Part shown: piece by piece, positions 49,219-58,059 of the stretch
How positions within the stretch are numbered: the first letter of the stretch is position 1
Layout of the letters: the number at the start of each line of letters is the position of its first letter
Assembly (NCBI RefSeq): GCF_040049195.1
Contig: NZ_JBDZDL010000002.1
Reading direction: 5' to 3' (one strand)
Length of the DNA: 64,000 nucleotides
Source: NCEH01 sp040049195
GTDB lineage: Bacteria; Pseudomonadota; Alphaproteobacteria; Rhizobiales; Xanthobacteraceae
Program-made: the position numbers and the translations under genes
Notes under the pieces: generated by a model
The model's input: only the letters and a program-made list of their open reading frames with translations
What the model was told of the DNA's origin: nothing
The model's database searches: none

Positions 49219-50550
49219 ATGAATGTAGCGATCGCCGCCATCAAGACGGAGGCCGAAACAGGCCTCATGGAAGCCTATTCCGCCGCGCGGCACAGCCTGC
49301 CGGGCGGTCGTGCGATTTCGGCTGCGCGCAACGAGGCGTTCGACGCCTTCGCGCTCGGCGGCCTGCCGCATCGCCGGCTTGAAGCCTGGAAATTCACCGA
49401 CCTGCGGCGCCTGGTGAAGGACGCCAAGCCGATCGCTCCGCCGCCCGATGCGGCCGCCTTCGAGGCGGCGGCGCGTGCGGGGCAAGACCTTGGCGGACTT
49501 GGGTTTCGGCGCATCTCCATCGTGGATGGCGCGTTTGCGCCCGCACTCTCCGACCTCGAGGGGCTGGAGGCCGGGGTAACGATCCGTCCGTTGGCTTCGG
49601 CGCTGGCGGCAGATGAGTCTGTGCTCTCCTGCGACATCGGCCCGGTGCTTCCCGCCAATGAACCGACGCTGCTGCTGAATACGGCCTTCGCGGCGGATGG
49701 GGCGGTAATCGAGGTCGCCGATGGCGTGGTGGTGGAGCGGCCGTTTCATTTGATGTTCGTGACCACCGGGGCGGCCCCGACCGCCGTGTACACCCGGTCG
49801 CTGGTGGTCCTGGGGCAGGGCGCACGCGCGACTCTGGTCGAGAGCCACGAGGGACCGGAGCAGTCGGATTACCAGGTCAATGCGGTGGTGAAGGTTGAGC
49901 TCGGCGATGATGCCCGGCTCGACCATGTTAAGGTCGTCCGGGAAGGCAACGCCGCGCTCCATGTGGCGACGCTCCTGGCGGATGTCGGCGCCCGCGCGCA
50001 TTTCAGCGCCTTCGGCTTCCTGGTGGGAGGCGCCCTGGTGCGCAACCAGTTGTTCGTCCGGCTGGCCGGCGTCGAGACTGTGGCCGAACTTTCCGGTGTC
50101 AGCCTTCTTGCGGGCCGGCAGCATGGCGACACCACCTTGTCCATCGACCATGCCGCTCCGGGCAGCACCAGCCGCGAGACGTTCAAGGCGGTTGTGGACG
50201 ATGCGGCGCAGGCGGTGTTCCAGGGTAAGATCGCGGTGCGGCAGCAGGCACAGAAGACCGATGCGCGGATGATGTCGCGCGCGCTCCTGCTCTCGGCGGA
50301 AGCCGAGGTCTACAGCAAGCCGGAACTTGAGATCTTCGCGGACGACGTTCAATGCGGCCATGGAGCCACCACGGGCACGCTCGATGACCAGCTCAAATTC
50401 TATCTGATGGCGCGTGGCATCCCTGCCAAGGAGGCCGAGGCACTGCTTATTCAGGCCTTTGTGGGGGAGGTGGTTGAAACCATCGCGCATGAGGGCCTGC
50501 GCGAAGGCTTGAGCGCCGTGACGCTCGCGTGGCTGGGCGAGCGGGGTTGA
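49219..50550 (+). CDS. sufD: SufD Fe-S scaffold
   Basis: 443 residues with the SufB/SufD beta-helix region (SREVYS-like strand repeats), ending YLMARGIPAKEAEALLIQAF. I chose ATG 49219; a GTG at 49210 overlaps the sufC stop (GTGA) and is also possible. Sits 4 bases before sufS. Confidence 0.95.
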   Translation: MNVAIAAIKTEAETGLMEAYSAARHSLPGGRAISAARNEAFDAFALGGLPHRRLEAWKFTDLRRLVKDAKPIAPPPDAAAFEAAARAGQDLGGLGFRRISIVDGAFAPALSDLEGLEAGVTIRPLASALAADESVLSCDIGPVLPANEPTLLLNTAFAADGAVIEVADGVVVERPFHLMFVTTGAAPTAVYTRSLVVLGQGARATLVESHEGPEQSDYQVNAVVKVELGDDARLDHVKVVREGNAALHVATLLADVGARAHFSAFGFLVGGALVRNQLFVRLAGVETVAELSGVSLLAGRQHGDTTLSIDHAAPGSTSRETFKAVVDDAAQAVFQGKIAVRQQAQKTDARMMSRALLLSAEAEVYSKPELEIFADDVQCGHGATTGTLDDQLKFYLMARGIPAKEAEALLIQAFVGEVVETIAHEGLREGLSAVTLAWLGERG

Positions 50551-50554
50551 GGCG

Positions 50555-51796
50555 ATGCATCCGGCAGTCAACAACGGAAGCTACGATGTCAGCCGCATCC
50601 GCGAGGATTTTCCCATCCTCGGCATGCAGGTCTACGGCAAGCCATTGGTTTATCTCGATAACGGCGCTTCGGCCCAGAAGCCGAAGGCGGTGCTGGAGCG
50701 GATGAACCAAGCCTATACGTCCGAGTACAGCAATGTGCACCGCGGGCTGCATTATCTCGCCAATGCCGCGACCGACGGATACGAGGGCGCACGCGAGCGG
50801 GTCGCGGCCTTTCTGAATGCCGAGCGCACCGATGAGATCATTTTTACTCGGGGCGCGACGGAGGCTGTCAATCTGGTCGCGCAGACCTACGGCCGCGCAA
50901 ATATCGGCCCCGGCGACGAGATCGTGCTCTCCATCATGGAGCATCACGCCAATATCGTCCCGTGGCATTTCCTGCGCGAGCGGCAGGGCGCGGTGATCAA
51001 GTGGGCGCCCGTGGATGACGAGGGAAACTTCCTGCTCGATGAATTCGAGAAGCTTCTGACCGATCGCACCAAGATTGTCGCGATCACGCAGATGTCGAAC
51101 GTTCTCGGCACCGTGGTTCCGGTGAAGGATGTGGTACGCATCGCCCACGCGCGGGGCATTCCCGTTCTGGTGGACGGCGCGCAGGCAAGCGTCCATATGG
51201 ATGTTGACGTCCGCGACATCGATTGTGACTTCTATGTCATTACCGGCCACAAGCTTTACGGGCCGACCGGCATCGGTGCGCTTTATGGCAAGCACGCACT
51301 TCTAAGCCAAATGCCGCCCTTCAACGGTGGCGGCGAGATGATCCGCGAGGTTTCCCGCGACACCGTCACCTATGGCGCCCCTCCCCACCGCTTCGAGGCG
51401 GGCACGCCGGCGATCGTTCAGGCGATCGGCCTTGGCGCCGCGCTTGATTATATCCAGTCCATCGGCAAGGCGCGGATCCGCGCCCATGAATCGTCTTTGG
51501 TTGCGTACGCTCATGAGAAGTTGAGCGAAATCAATTCATTGCGAATCATCGGCAATGCGCCGGGAAAGGGCGCCATCGTTTCCTTCGCAATGGAGAACGC
51601 CCATGCCCATGACGTCGCGACTGTAATCGACCGGGCGGGCATTGCCGTGCGCGCGGGCACCCATTGCGCGATGCCGCTGCTCGAGCGCTTCGGCGTCTCG
51701 GCCACCTGCCGTGCGTCCTTCGCCCTGTACAACACCCATCAGGAGGTGGACGAACTGGCCCGGGCCTTGACCAAGGCCGGCGAGTTCTTTGCCTGA
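50555..51796 (+). CDS. sufS: SufS group II cysteine desulfurase
   Basis: 413 residues: PLP lysine in ITGHKLYGPTG (about 230), active-site cysteine in RAGTHCAMPLLE (about 370), NNGSYDVSRIREDFPIL at the start. No sufE or sufU follows in the window, so the persulfide acceptor is elsewhere or is another protein here. Last gene, followed by an intrinsic terminator. A second desulfurase, NifS, is at 28048. Confidence 0.95.
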   Translation: MHPAVNNGSYDVSRIREDFPILGMQVYGKPLVYLDNGASAQKPKAVLERMNQAYTSEYSNVHRGLHYLANAATDGYEGARERVAAFLNAERTDEIIFTRGATEAVNLVAQTYGRANIGPGDEIVLSIMEHHANIVPWHFLRERQGAVIKWAPVDDEGNFLLDEFEKLLTDRTKIVAITQMSNVLGTVVPVKDVVRIAHARGIPVLVDGAQASVHMDVDVRDIDCDFYVITGHKLYGPTGIGALYGKHALLSQMPPFNGGGEMIREVSRDTVTYGAPPHRFEAGTPAIVQAIGLGAALDYIQSIGKARIRAHESSLVAYAHEKLSEINSLRIIGNAPGKGAIVSFAMENAHAHDVATVIDRAGIAVRAGTHCAMPLLERFGVSATCRASFALYNTHQEVDELARALTKAGEFFA

Positions 51797-51841
51797 CATC
51801 TGCGCCGCTGAGCGTCTGGCGACATTTCGATAATGATCTGT

Positions 51842-51875
51842 AAGGGCCGGCCATGCGCTGGCCCTTTCTCTTTTC
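51842..51875 (+). terminator. intrinsic terminator of the suf operon
   Basis: Stem AAGGGCC (51842-51848) / GGCCCTT (51860-51866), 11-nt loop, followed by TCTCTTTTC. It lies 46 bases after the sufS stop. Confidence 0.82.
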
Positions 51876-51935
51876 AGTCGAAGGCCTCGACCCAACGCGG
51901 GAATGCCCGCGGCGGAGACCGTCTCCGGTGGGAAG

Positions 51936-52727
51936 CTACATGCCGGAACCGTCGCGTCCGCTGTCCTCGACCAGGCGCCGCAAGGCGAGTTCGCGAATTT
52001 CGCTCACCGGGTCATCGACAAGAGGCGCAAGGTGAGCGCGGCCGATGCGCTCCGCCACCGCAAATCGCACCCGCATGTCGGCATCCTTTAAAAGCACGGT
52101 GAGGCGCTCGGGGGAGAGCCGCTCGGCAACGGCCAGGCGCACAAGCGGGTCGGGGTCGCCGGCCATGGTTACGAGATGGGGCAGGGCGATGCGGCGGGCC
52201 ACTTCGCGCCGCACCTCTGCCTCGCCGTCATAAAGTGCCATCACCAGCGATGCGGGTGGCGCGCGGCGGGCCGCAGCGCGGCGCACGGCGTAGTTCTCAT
52301 CCGCCAGCATGGCGATCAGATCATTGCCTTCCAGGCGCTGTGTGACCGCCATGCGCACGCGCGCGTCCGCATCCCTGCGCATGTCCCGGATGCGCGACAA
52401 GGGCAGACGGTAGGCGACCATGATCCGAACGTCAGGCTCCGGATCGTCGCGCATGGGACCGAGCAAAAACAGGCTGGCGTGTTTCGCAGCGAGGGTGCGC
52501 ACTTCGAAATAGGGGTGGTCGAGATAGCGGGCGGCGAGGTGGGGATTTCGCGCAAAGAAGCGATCGATCCGTTTGCCGCGCCGATCGGCCACGCAGATCT
52601 TTCCAAGATCGCACCGCCCCTCGGCATGAATGTCCTCGTGCGGGCAATCCTGGCACCGCACCGGCCGACCCTGCCAGTCCATCGCTTCGAACGGCTCGGC
52701 CGACTGGGTCGGCGCCTCGGCGATCAT
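51936..52727 (-). CDS. LRV-repeat Fe-S protein, copy 2
   Basis: 263 residues: N-terminal cysteine cluster (CQDCPHEDIHAEGRCDLGKICV, residues about 25-46), then LRV repeats (e.g. DDPEPDVRIMVAYRL, DADARVRMAVTQRLE, GDPDPLVRLAVAERL). Paralogue of 23144-23917; both have the same RIDRFF.RNP block after the cysteines. Directly behind nifA by 94 bases, same strand. Confidence 0.87.
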   Translation of the reverse strand: MIAEAPTQSAEPFEAMDWQGRPVRCQDCPHEDIHAEGRCDLGKICVADRRGKRIDRFFARNPHLAARYLDHPYFEVRTLAAKHASLFLLGPMRDDPEPDVRIMVAYRLPLSRIRDMRRDADARVRMAVTQRLEGNDLIAMLADENYAVRRAAARRAPPASLVMALYDGEAEVRREVARRIALPHLVTMAGDPDPLVRLAVAERLSPERLTVLLKDADMRVRFAVAERIGRAHLAPLVDDPVSEIRELALRRLVEDSGRDGSGM

Positions 52728-52821
52728 GGCGCGCCGGCGGCCGCCAGGAGAACCTCGACCCGCCCAGAGGGGCGGGACAGGCGGTTCATCCGCGCGCGCG
52801 TGATGCGGCGATTGGCAGGCA

Positions 52822-54624
52822 TCAGAACCGCTTGATGTCGATGCCGTGCTTGCGCAGGGCATAGCCGATCTGCCGCGGCGTGAGATTGAGGATGCGCGCG
52901 GCCTTCGCCTGCACCCAGCCGGACCGTTCCATCGCCTGAAGCAATTGTTCCTTCTCGCTCTGGCGCGGAGGCACGGCCGGGCACGCCTCGGTGCCGGGAC
53001 ACGTCGCAGGCGGCGCCACGTCCAGCGGTGCAATCGGCGCCGGTTGCAAGTGGGTCAAAGGCTGGGACGGCGGGATGGGGAGGGGCTTGGGCGCGCTGCC
53101 CTTCCACAGCATGGCGGAAAGACACTGCCCGGTGTCGCAGGCGAAGTCGTGGGGCGTAATTACGTCATCATGGGCGAGGGTGGCCGTGCGCCGCACGCAG
53201 TTTTCCAGTTCCCGCACGTTGCCCGGAAAATAACAGCGCCGAAGCACTTCCATCGCCGGGGCCGAGAGGCTGAGACCCTGCTTGTTTTCCTTGTTGAAGC
53301 GATCAAGGAAATTCTTCGCCAGCTTGGGGATATCGCCCGGCCGCTCGCGCAGGGGCGGCAGGATGAGCGGCACCACATGGATGCGGTAGTAGAGATCGGC
53401 GCGGAATTCGCCCTTGGAGACGGCCTCCTCGAGGTTTTTGTTCGTGGCGCACACCAAGCGCACGTCCACCTTCAAGGTCTTGTTGCCGCCGACGCGCTCG
53501 AATTCACCTTCCTGCAGAACGCGCAGCAGCTTGGCCTGGAACGCGGGAGAAATCTCGCCGATCTCATCGAGGAACAACGTGCCTCCATGGGCCATTTCGA
53601 ACCGGCCCTGGCGCATATTGAGGGCGCCCGTGAACGCTCCCTTTTCATGCCCGAAAAGCTCGGATTCAAGCACCGTTTCGGGCAGGGCGGCGCAGTTCAC
53701 CTTGATGAAGGCCTTCGCCTTGCGCGGGGACAGTTCGTGGATGGCGCGCGCGAACAATTCCTTGCCGGTCCCGCTTTCCCCGCGCAGCAGAACGGTTGAA
53801 TTGGACCGCGCCACCACCTGGGCCGTCGCAATCAGTCGCTTCACCAGCGGGCTATCCCCGACGATCCCCATCGGGCCCGCGTCGGGCGCGCTGGTGTCGG
53901 GCAGGTCGTCGGCCTGGGGCTTTTCTTCTTTCAGCGCCTTTTCGAGGCGGTGGGTCTGAGCGATGAGGCGGTCGCGGTCGCCCGCCACGAGCGTGTGCAG
54001 CCGCACGGCCTGACCCACCAGATTCGCCACCATCGTAAGAAAGCGCACGTCCTCATCGAAGCGGAAGCGCGCGGTGCCGTCCCAGACCCTGTCGATGGAC
54101 AGCGTGCCCATGACCTGCGTATCCGCCTTGATGGGAACGCCGATGAAGGAAACCGTGGTATTGTCCGAAGGCGCGAAGAGATCCTCGTGCCCGGCGAACA
54201 TGGGATCGGCCGAGACATCCTGCACCACCAGGGGCGTCTGGGTGGCGACGATCTGATCGATCGCCTTCTGCGGCACGCGGGCACGGATCTGGCTTGCGAT
54301 CTGCGGCATCCAGCCGGTGGTGGCGACCATGTCCGGCTCACCGGTGGAATCGAGAATGACGATCATCCCGTGCCGCATCTGCAGCATTGAAGACAATACG
54401 TTGACGACGTTTGCGAGCGTCACTTCCATCCGGCGCGGCGCTGTCAGGATCTTCGAAATTTCGTAGATGCCGATCAGCGCCACTTCCGGCGACGTGCCCC
54501 GGTGCGGGTGCGCGTACGGCACCCCGGGCGTGATGCCGGAGCTTGGTTTCGACATGGCGATCGAGGCTTCCCCGTTGGCGTTGTTGGACGCTCGAGGCAC
54601 ACGAATCTGAAAGACGTCGGACAT
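52822..54624 (-). CDS. nifA: NifA sigma54 activator
   Basis: 600 residues: GAF domain (about 45-215), AAA+ module with Walker A GESGTGKE (282-289), GAFTGA loop and Walker B GGTLFLDEIGE, an inter-domain cysteine motif CYFPGNVRELENC (C-x11-C) and CDTGQC (C-x4-C), and a C-terminal Fis-type helix-turn-helix (AARILNLTPRQIGYALRK). The cysteines mark the oxygen-sensitive alphaproteobacterial NifA. Upstream a FixK/FNR box is present. Drives the -24/-12 promoters listed here. Confidence 0.97.
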   Translation of the reverse strand: MSDVFQIRVPRASNNANGEASIAMSKPSSGITPGVPYAHPHRGTSPEVALIGIYEISKILTAPRRMEVTLANVVNVLSSMLQMRHGMIVILDSTGEPDMVATTGWMPQIASQIRARVPQKAIDQIVATQTPLVVQDVSADPMFAGHEDLFAPSDNTTVSFIGVPIKADTQVMGTLSIDRVWDGTARFRFDEDVRFLTMVANLVGQAVRLHTLVAGDRDRLIAQTHRLEKALKEEKPQADDLPDTSAPDAGPMGIVGDSPLVKRLIATAQVVARSNSTVLLRGESGTGKELFARAIHELSPRKAKAFIKVNCAALPETVLESELFGHEKGAFTGALNMRQGRFEMAHGGTLFLDEIGEISPAFQAKLLRVLQEGEFERVGGNKTLKVDVRLVCATNKNLEEAVSKGEFRADLYYRIHVVPLILPPLRERPGDIPKLAKNFLDRFNKENKQGLSLSAPAMEVLRRCYFPGNVRELENCVRRTATLAHDDVITPHDFACDTGQCLSAMLWKGSAPKPLPIPPSQPLTHLQPAPIAPLDVAPPATCPGTEACPAVPPRQSEKEQLLQAMERSGWVQAKAARILNLTPRQIGYALRKHGIDIKRF

Positions 54625-54754
54625 GGACGTACTCCCTGCCGCAAGCGGCTCGCGAGAGGTTCGCCCTCCTGTCGGTGCTTCCCTGCGCCACTATCTTTTG
54701 ACGTGGCTGCATTTTATAGAACTTCTAGGAAACACCCGAGGGTGATCGCGAGCT

Positions 54755-54768
54755 TTGATCTAGATCAA
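54755..54768 (-). promoter_or_regulatory. FixK/FNR box upstream of nifA
   Basis: Perfect anaerobox TTGAT-CTAG-ATCAA, about 130 bases before the nifA ATG, in the 177-base gap behind ahpD. The palindrome points to both strands but only nifA lies downstream on the minus strand. Confidence 0.85.
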
Positions 54769-54801
54769 AAAATCTGGCGACTTCGTGCCTGGGCACGAGG
54801 G

Positions 54802-55347
54802 TCATTCCGCGGCAGCGGGCAAGGCCGTTGCCGCAGCTTCCAGGGCCACCGCCGCCGAGGCGACAATGGCGGCGATCCGCACTGCGGTCTGGATCTGCGC
54901 CTCGCTGATGCCGGCGTCGCGCAGAACCTTTTCGTGGGAATCGATGCAGCGCCCGCAGCCGTTCATGGCCGATACGGCGAGGGACCAGAGCTCGAAATCC
55001 GCCTTGTCCACGCCGGGGCTGCCGATGACGCTCATGCGGAGCTTCGCGGGCAAGGTTTCATAAGCTTTGTTCGAAGCCAGATGCGTGAAGCGATAATAGA
55101 CGTTGTTCATCGCCATGATGGAGGCGGCAGCCTTGGCGGCGTTCATGGCGGCGGGCGCCAGATGCGGTGCGGCTTCGGCCTCCAGAGCCTGGGCCACGGC
55201 AGCGTTGCGCGTGGTCAGGCCGCACGCCACCAGCAGCCCATAGAGCTGCTGGGGCGAAATGGAATCCTCGCGCGTCAGCGAGGAGAGATTGAGCTTCACG
55301 TCCTTCGCGAAGTCGGGAAGCTGGGCTTTGAGGGCCTCGATGCTCAT
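54802..55347 (-). CDS. ahpD: AhpD-family alkylhydroperoxidase
   Basis: 181 residues with the redox CxxC-x3-H site NGCGRCIDSHEKV (about 126-138) and the AhpD helix bundle. It recycles AhpC or acts as a thiol peroxidase. Four bases after ahpC in the same transcription unit; a NifA/sigma54 promoter controls both. Confidence 0.92.
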   Translation of the reverse strand: MSIEALKAQLPDFAKDVKLNLSSLTREDSISPQQLYGLLVACGLTTRNAAVAQALEAEAAPHLAPAAMNAAKAAASIMAMNNVYYRFTHLASNKAYETLPAKLRMSVIGSPGVDKADFELWSLAVSAMNGCGRCIDSHEKVLRDAGISEAQIQTAVRIAAIVASAAVALEAAATALPAAAE

Positions 55348-55351
55348 GAGA

Positions 55352-55906
55352 TCACGCGACCTTCAGCACATCGCCGCCGACTTCGCGGTTGCAGGGGCAC
55401 AATTCATCGGTCTGAAGCGCGTCGAGGACCCGCAGTGTATCCTTGGGATTGCGGCCCACGTTGAGGTTCGTGGCATAGACGTGTTGCACCACATTGTCCG
55501 GGTCCACCACGAAGGTGTAGCGATAGGCCACGCCATCGGGCGAACGCACGCCGAGCCCGTCCACCAGCGATCCATTGGTGTCGGCGAACGACCAGATGGG
55601 CAGGCGGTTCAGATCCTTGTGATCCCGCCGCCAGGCGAGCTTCACGAATTCATTGTCCGTCGAGCCGCCCAGCACGACCGCGTCGCGGTCAGCGAATTCG
55701 CCGGAGAGGCGGGCGAATTCCGCGATCTCGGTCGGGCAGACGAAGGTGAAATCCTTCGGGTAGAAGAAGATGATCTTCCACTTTCCAGGAAAGCTTTCTT
55801 CGGTCAGGGGCTCGAATGCGGACTGACCATTTTCCTCATGGAAATTGAAGCCGGGCTTCACGCCAGTGACAGAGAAGGCGGGAAGGGTGCTGCCGATACC
55901 GAGCAT
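55352..55906 (-). CDS. ahpC: AhpC-type peroxiredoxin
   Basis: 184-residue AhpC/Prx1 peroxiredoxin. Peroxidatic cysteine in DFTFVCPTEIAEF (about residue 50), resolving cysteine in the C-terminal ELCPCNREVGGDVL (two cysteines). Starts at ATG 55906; the longer ORF upstream is an artefact. Its promoter and NifA box indicate peroxide defence induced together with nitrogenase. Confidence 0.95.
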   Translation of the reverse strand: MLGIGSTLPAFSVTGVKPGFNFHEENGQSAFEPLTEESFPGKWKIIFFYPKDFTFVCPTEIAEFARLSGEFADRDAVVLGGSTDNEFVKLAWRRDHKDLNRLPIWSFADTNGSLVDGLGVRSPDGVAYRYTFVVDPDNVVQHVYATNLNVGRNPKDTLRVLDALQTDELCPCNREVGGDVLKVA

Positions 55907-55959
55907 GTCAGTCTCCAAAATCCCGAATAGGCGTCTCGACGCCGTGTGGAGGGATTCTA

Positions 55960-55974
55960 GCAAGCCATGTGCCA
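55960..55974 (-). promoter_or_regulatory. sigma54 promoter of ahpC-ahpD
   Basis: Minus-strand TGGCACATGGCTTGC, perfect -24/-12, 54 bases before ahpC. Confidence 0.92.
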
Positions 55975-56034
55975 GCGGTGCTGCATTGCGAAATGCTTCT
56001 GATTCCAATGAGCCGGTTTGCGACAGCCATGGCG

Positions 56035-56050
56035 TGTCGGCTTTGCGACA
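56035..56050. promoter_or_regulatory. NifA upstream activator site of ahpC
   Basis: TGT-CGGCTTTGCG-ACA, exact box about 60 bases upstream of the ahpC promoter; sequence identical to the box before the iscA operon (30026-30041). Confidence 0.8.
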
Positions 56051-56255
56051 CGACATTGACCCGCTGCCGTGTCGACGTGTGTCGCAAAGCGAACCGGCCT
56101 TCGCGCCGTCGCCGGTCCAGCGCGCGGGAGCCCTTGCAATCGCTGTCACATCGTCTCCGGCGGCGCCGGGTTCCCGCGCGCCGATGCGCATCGGGGGTGA
56201 CTTGGCACGAATGTCGCTACACGCGGTGCGACACGTCCTCGTAGGGCAGGATAAT

Positions 56256-57113
56256 ATGCGCAGCGAAACCGAATTCACCCCGTCCGGGCGTGCGCCAGTG
56301 GCCGTGGTGCTCGGCACCAACGACGTCGCTTCGGCGGTGGCGCATCGGATGTTCCACGCCGGATACGGCGTCGTGCTGTCGCGCGATCCCTCCCAGCCGG
56401 TCCTGCGCCGCAGCATGGCCTTCGACGACGCGCTGGTGACCGGATTCTCGGAATTGGAGGGGCTGCCTGCCCGGCCTGCGGATACGCTGGTGGAGGTGTT
56501 GCGCGGCTTCACCGAACGCCACGCGGTGATGGTGACGTCCCTGGAAATGGGCGAGTTGCTGTGCCTCGGCCTGATTGATGTCCTGGTGGATGCGCGCATG
56601 CGCATGCGTAGCCTGAAGGTGGATATCCGTCCCTTCGCGCGGGTCAGCGTCGGCCTTGGGCCAGGCTTCACCGCTGGCCGGCATGTGGACGTGGCGGTGG
56701 AGACGGCGCCGGAGGCGATCGGCATCCTGCGCGACGGCTCCACGCTCGCTCCGCACGGACGGTCAACCCCGCTGGCGGGGGCGGGTCGCGAGCGTTTCGC
56801 ACGCGCGCCCGCGCCGGGGATCTGGGAGACGCAAGCGGCGATCGGTGATCGCGTACGCCGCGACGAGGTGATCGGCAGCTGCGACAGAGTGCCCGTTATG
56901 GCTCCCTTGGCGGGCCATTTGCGCGGGCTCGTGCGCAGCGGAGTTTCGGTTCCGGCCGACCTCAAGCTGGCCGAAGTTGACCCGCGCCTGACCGGCGAGC
57001 AAAGCTGGCTCGGCATTGCCGAGCGCCCGAGCCGGATTGCGGACGCGACCCTCGACGCGATCCGAACTGTGGAAAGCATGGGCGCCGGTGCGGCCGGCGG
57101 CATTGCGCATTGA
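56256..57113 (+). CDS. molybdenum-hydroxylase accessory-like protein (EF2563/YqeB family)
   Basis: 285 residues from ATG 56256 (AGGGCAGG upstream; the frame is open earlier). The N-terminal Rossmann-like half (VAVVLGTNDVASAVAHRMFHAGY, residues about 13-35) and the GLGPGFTAGRHVDVAVET segment match the EF2563/YqeB family, which is linked to selenium-dependent molybdenum hydroxylase maturation. Here it precedes modD and nifV, suggesting a role in Mo handling for FeMo-co; no Se genes are seen. Function in the nif setting is inference. Confidence 0.8.
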   Translation: MRSETEFTPSGRAPVAVVLGTNDVASAVAHRMFHAGYGVVLSRDPSQPVLRRSMAFDDALVTGFSELEGLPARPADTLVEVLRGFTERHAVMVTSLEMGELLCLGLIDVLVDARMRMRSLKVDIRPFARVSVGLGPGFTAGRHVDVAVETAPEAIGILRDGSTLAPHGRSTPLAGAGRERFARAPAPGIWETQAAIGDRVRRDEVIGSCDRVPVMAPLAGHLRGLVRSGVSVPADLKLAEVDPRLTGEQSWLGIAERPSRIADATLDAIRTVESMGAGAAGGIAH

Positions 57114-57163
57114 TCTTCTCCGCTGCTCGCCCGCGAGTGCGGCGGCCCTAAGAGGACGTCGAC

Positions 57164-58000
57164 ATGGATCTCGGCTGGTTGCCGGAGCAGCTTGATGCGC
57201 TGCTGGCGGAAGATGTCCCCCACGGAGACCTGACGACCCATCTCCTCGGCATCGGCGGCGCCCCGGCAAGCATGCAGTTTCAAATGCGGGCGGCGGCTGT
57301 GGTCTGCGGCATCGAGACGGCGGCGGCGCTGATCGTCCGCTCCGGCGCGCAGGCCGAAGTCGTGGCACCCACGGCTTCACGCGTTGAGGCGGGCGCAGTG
57401 CTGTTGCGTGCGCACGGCAGCGCCGGCGCACTCCATCGAGCCTGGAAGGTCTCGCAGACCCTCGTGGAATATCTTTCGGGCATTGCTTCCGCCACCGCTG
57501 CGATCGTCGATGCGGCGCGGGCGGTCACCCCTCAGATTTCCGTTGTCACCACCCGCAAGACCTTTCCCGGCGCGAAGGCTCCGATGATTGCCGCGATCCG
57601 CGCGGGCGGGGCTGAGCCGCATCGGTTGGGCCTGTCCGAAACATTGCTGGTCTTTCCCGAGCACCGGGTCTTCCTGAGCGATCCTCCATCCGAAATCGCG
57701 CGCCTGCGCCGCGCCGCTCCGGAAAAGAAGGTTGTTGTCGAGGTCGCGTCCCTGGACGCGGCCTCAGCGATGCTTGCGGTCGCCGATGTTCTCCAATGTG
57801 AGAAGATGACACCTCAGGATATCGCGACCGTGATGCAGATGGTGAACGCTGCTGGCGCGTCCACCCTTGTCGCCGCTGCGGGAGGCGTGAACGCCGCGAA
57901 CGCGGCGGCCTACGCCCGGGCCGGCGCGCATATTCTCGTGACGTCCGCTCCTTACTGGGCGGCTCCCGCCGATGTGAAGGTCACCCTCTCGGCGGCCTGA
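57164..58000 (+). CDS. modD: ModD-like protein (nicotinate-nucleotide pyrophosphorylase fold)
   Basis: 278 residues with the NadC fold: EDVPHGDLTTHLLGI near residue 16, VVTTRKTFPGAKAPMI (about 127) and KVVVEVASLDAASAM. ModD is the NadC paralogue encoded in Mo operons; it is separate from NAD synthesis genes here. 50 bases after the preceding gene. Role: possible phosphoribosyl transfer or Mo-related; not established. Confidence 0.86.
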   Translation: MDLGWLPEQLDALLAEDVPHGDLTTHLLGIGGAPASMQFQMRAAAVVCGIETAAALIVRSGAQAEVVAPTASRVEAGAVLLRAHGSAGALHRAWKVSQTLVEYLSGIASATAAIVDAARAVTPQISVVTTRKTFPGAKAPMIAAIRAGGAEPHRLGLSETLLVFPEHRVFLSDPPSEIARLRRAAPEKKVVVEVASLDAASAMLAVADVLQCEKMTPQDIATVMQMVNAAGASTLVAAAGGVNAANAAAYARAGAHILVTSAPYWAAPADVKVTLSAA

Positions 58001-58042
58001 AACGGGATCTGACGTCTTTCCGACACCGAGACCCCGCTACCG

Positions 58043-58059
58043 TGTCGGCGAGGGCGACA
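58043..58059. promoter_or_regulatory. imperfect NifA-like box before nifV
   Basis: TGT-CGGCGAGGGCG-ACA with a spacing of 11 instead of 10, about 105 bases upstream of the nifV promoter. Confidence 0.35.

Noticed and set aside
55352..57283. 643-codon ORF containing ahpC
   Set aside because: Only the last 184 codons match a protein (ahpC). The rest overlaps the EF2563-like gene and the sigma54 promoter of ahpC on the other strand or frame.
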